DNA of 7,473 bases from DAOUGC01 sp034429695 (GTDB taxonomy: Bacteria; Chloroflexota; Anaerolineae; Anaerolineales; Anaerolineaceae): NCBI GenBank assembly GCA_034429695.1, contig DAOUGC010000165.1, forward strand, positions 1 to 7,473. The letters are read 5' to 3'. The translations under genes and the position numbers were made by a program. Positions 6,089 to 7,473 of this stretch are shown here, in pieces. The stretch's first letter is position 1. Each line of letters begins with the position of its first letter. Under the pieces are notes generated by a model, which was not told the origin of the DNA, did not search any database, and saw only the letters and a program-made list of their open reading frames with translations.

Positions 6089-7012
6089 TCAGGGCTCCTG
6101 GTAATCCGCCAGGTGGGCCGCAAGCCCATGCCAGCGCCGGTTGATCCTCAACCAACCGATGATCAGCAAAACATCCAACGCCAGCACGCCAAGGATCAAC
6201 AAGCCAGCCTCTGGCCCAAACTGACCACCCGTCCACAAAGCCGGGCCGGTAATCTGGTTTGAATAAATGCTGCCCATGGGTGTTTGCCCGCTGTTGTTAT
6301 AGCCAAACACAAATTCCTGAAAGAAATTCCAGGCAACATGAAACCCAATGGACATGCCCAGTTCGCCGGTAAGAACAAACCCCAGGCCAATCACCACACC
6401 GGCAAGGATGATATTGAGTCCGGAAACAATGCTGGCGTTGGGGTTAAGCATGTGTGCAGCGCCGAACAATACCGAAGTCAACAACAGGCTTGCCCCAACC
6501 GCAACTTTTGAACCCAATCTGCCGCGCAGCCCCTCAGCCAGGTTTCGCACCTGATACCCCCTGAAGGTCATCTCCTCGCCCATACCCACCGAAAGATGGA
6601 ACAGCAGGGCAGCCGGAACGGCCAGAATAAACGGACCGGAGAACACCATCTGCGGTGAAAAAGTGAATTTCGCCCACCCCAGCCCCTGCTGAATCAGCGC
6701 AACCGCAGTTAATGTAAAACCACCCAGAAACAGGCCAAAGAGAAAATCCAACCACCACGTGCGGGTCAGGTGAAAACCAAAATTGGGCAGTTTTCTTCGG
6801 TCCAGCGCACGTCCCAGCCACCAGAACATTACCAGCATACCCAGGATGTATATGCCGTTTGCCAGTGAAAACAGCCAGATGCTTTTCAGATCCTGAGCGC
6901 GGGTCTGGACGGCAGACACAACCATCAGCAAAATCATGTAGAGCAAAAACTGGATCAGGATGCGCCAAATGGCTCTCACCCGGCCTTCGCCATTTTTTAT
7001 CAAACCGGACAT
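6089..7012 (-). CDS. CPBP family intramembrane metalloprotease (CAAX protease-like)
   Basis: A 307-residue integral membrane protein with about eight hydrophobic segments. It carries the three motifs of the CPBP/Abi family (Rce1-like, Pfam PF02517): EExxxR as E146-E147-R151 in GMGEEMTFRGY, a histidine H187 in VLFGAAHMLNP, and HxxxN as H225-N229 in GFHVAWNFF. These are expected to form a glutamate/histidine active site within the membrane. All are present, so the enzyme is probably active. Bacterial members cleave membrane peptides or proteins or act in bacteriocin immunity; the substrate here is unknown. The N-terminus (residues 1-13) is basic and cytosolic in prediction. The ATG is preceded by GGAGG at about six bases, which settles the start. 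It is bounded by a terminator upstream and about 220 bases downstream, so it is probably transcribed alone. Confidence 0.94.
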   Translation of the reverse strand: MSGLIKNGEGRVRAIWRILIQFLLYMILLMVVSAVQTRAQDLKSIWLFSLANGIYILGMLVMFWWLGRALDRRKLPNFGFHLTRTWWLDFLFGLFLGGFTLTAVALIQQGLGWAKFTFSPQMVFSGPFILAVPAALLFHLSVGMGEEMTFRGYQVRNLAEGLRGRLGSKVAVGASLLLTSVLFGAAHMLNPNASIVSGLNIILAGVVIGLGFVLTGELGMSIGFHVAWNFFQEFVFGYNNSGQTPMGSIYSNQITGPALWTGGQFGPEAGLLILGVLALDVLLIIGWLRINRRWHGLAAHLADYQEP

Positions 7013-7043
7013 AACAAACCTCCAGACAAACAGGTGGCATGGC

Positions 7044-7069
7044 TGCCGCCGACGAACATTGTGGCGGCA
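7044..7069 (-). other. GC-rich hairpin in the leader of the CPBP protease gene
   Basis: TGCCGCC (7044-7050) and GGCGGCA (7063-7069) form a perfect 7-bp stem with a 12-base loop, about 30 bases before the protease start codon. In the direction of transcription a run of six T comes before the stem, not after it, so it is not a terminator for this strand. It may stabilise the leader or affect translation (inference). Confidence 0.4.
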
Positions 7070-7101
7070 AAAAACAGGTTTTGAAATAACACACCAATAG
7101 G

Positions 7102-7125
7102 AAAAATACCCGGGCTTTATCCGGG
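7102..7125 (-). terminator. Likely intrinsic terminator of the small membrane protein gene
   Basis: CCCGG (7109-7113) and CCGGG (7121-7125) form a short, all-GC 5-bp stem around a 7-base loop. In the minus direction it is followed by TATTTTT. It lies about 60 bases past the stop codon of the 94-residue membrane protein and about 90 bases before the protease start. The stem is short, so termination may be partial. Confidence 0.55.
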
Positions 7126-7183
7126 GAAAGCAGACATCTCAATGTTATTTACGTGAAAGCACGGTGAGAGTTGCAGCCAAATT

Positions 7184-7473
7184 TTAGCCGGACCGGCGAT
7201 AGCCCCTGAACAGGAAAAGCGCACTGATCAAAAAGACCGGCAACGCCACCCAGGTGATCCCATAGTGAATCAACATGGCAACCCCCGCCAGCAGAAACAG
7301 CCAGCCGCCCACGCGTTCATTGCGCCACGCAATTATGGTGATGATGATTAGAATGAAACTGGGGATCAGGTGCATTACCAAAGCCAGCAACCACTGCTCC
7401 TCACCAAACACATCCAGTGCGAACATGCTGATGAACAGAATGAACACAATTGCCAGCACCCGCGGCAACCAGA
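7184..7473 (-). CDS. Small membrane protein, 5' end beyond the window
   Basis: A hydrophobic protein with about three to four membrane segments: RVLAIVFILFISMFALDVF, then a long segment (LLALVMHLIPSFILIIITIIAW), then GGWLFLLAGVAMLIHYG and VALPVFLISALFLF, ending in a basic GYRRSG. The pattern ALDVF...W...MHLIPSFILIIIT.IAW resembles a family of roughly 100-residue uncharacterised membrane proteins (DUF7670-like; recalled, not checked). The first possible start inside the window is a TTG at 7468. The frame stays open through the window edge, with a Trp codon just upstream giving WLPRVLAI, so the true start is probably a few codons beyond the window. Function is unknown. A terminator-like hairpin follows, so it is likely not co-transcribed at full level with the protease gene. 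Confidence 0.75.
   Translation of the reverse strand, partial: WLPRVLAIVFILFISMFALDVFGEEQWLLALVMHLIPSFILIIITIIAWRNERVGGWLFLLAGVAMLIHYGITWVALPVFLISALFLFRGYRRSG

Noticed and set aside
6083..6101. CCAGG/CCTGG hairpin over the stop codon of the protease gene as a terminator
   Set aside because: The stem is only five pairs with a 9-base loop, and the following TTGGATTTTCTTG is a poor T run. It may end some transcripts but is not convincing.
6534..7142. 202-codon open frame on the minus strand overlapping the protease gene
   Set aside because: It is a shadow frame of the CPBP protease. Its translation is rich in Cys, Gly and Pro with no recognisable domain, while the other frame has all family motifs.

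Overview
All seven genes I can support lie on the minus strand, so transcription runs from the right edge of the window to the left. Base composition is moderate. The gene types are a histidine kinase with a seven-helix membrane sensor, NarL-type regulators, a PadR regulator beside a membrane protein with a 'permease prefix'-like N-terminus, and a CPBP protease. Together they suggest a free-living bacterium, most likely Chloroflexota (Anaerolineae-like). This placement is inferred from gene style, not from a marker gene. There is no sign of phage, transposon, CRISPR array or RNA gene, and no gene-free gap longer than about 225 bases.

Layout in transcription order (right to left). (1) 7473-7184: a small membrane protein whose 5' end runs off the window, followed by a plausible intrinsic terminator at 7102-7125. 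(2) 7012-6089: a CPBP (CAAX-protease-like) intramembrane metalloprotease with all catalytic motifs intact; its leader can form a GC-rich hairpin. (3) 5867-4857: an aldo/keto reductase with an intact catalytic tetrad. It has a palindrome over its probable transcription start and an ATACC/GGTAT cluster further upstream, and ends at a strong terminator (4784-4834). (4) 4726-4349: a PadR-family repressor behind a good sigma-70-type promoter. (5) 4237-3251: an eight-helix membrane protein with its own promoter. An 8+8 bp inverted repeat with PadR-box character covers its start site, and a textbook terminator follows at 3191-3231. (6) 3129-29: a three-gene signalling operon of 7TM-GAF histidine kinase, NarL/FixJ response regulator and a stand-alone degenerate receiver protein.

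Two functional units stand out. The kinase and regulator overlap by four bases (stop TGA inside start TTG), so they form a translationally coupled two-component system; the third gene looks like a pseudo-receiver that could modulate it. The PadR gene and the membrane gene look like a repressor-target pair: the membrane promoter, its operator-like palindrome and its ribosome site lie within about 65 bases just downstream of padR. No other system of a clearly new kind is visible; the pseudo-receiver and the PadR-controlled membrane protein are the least-understood parts.
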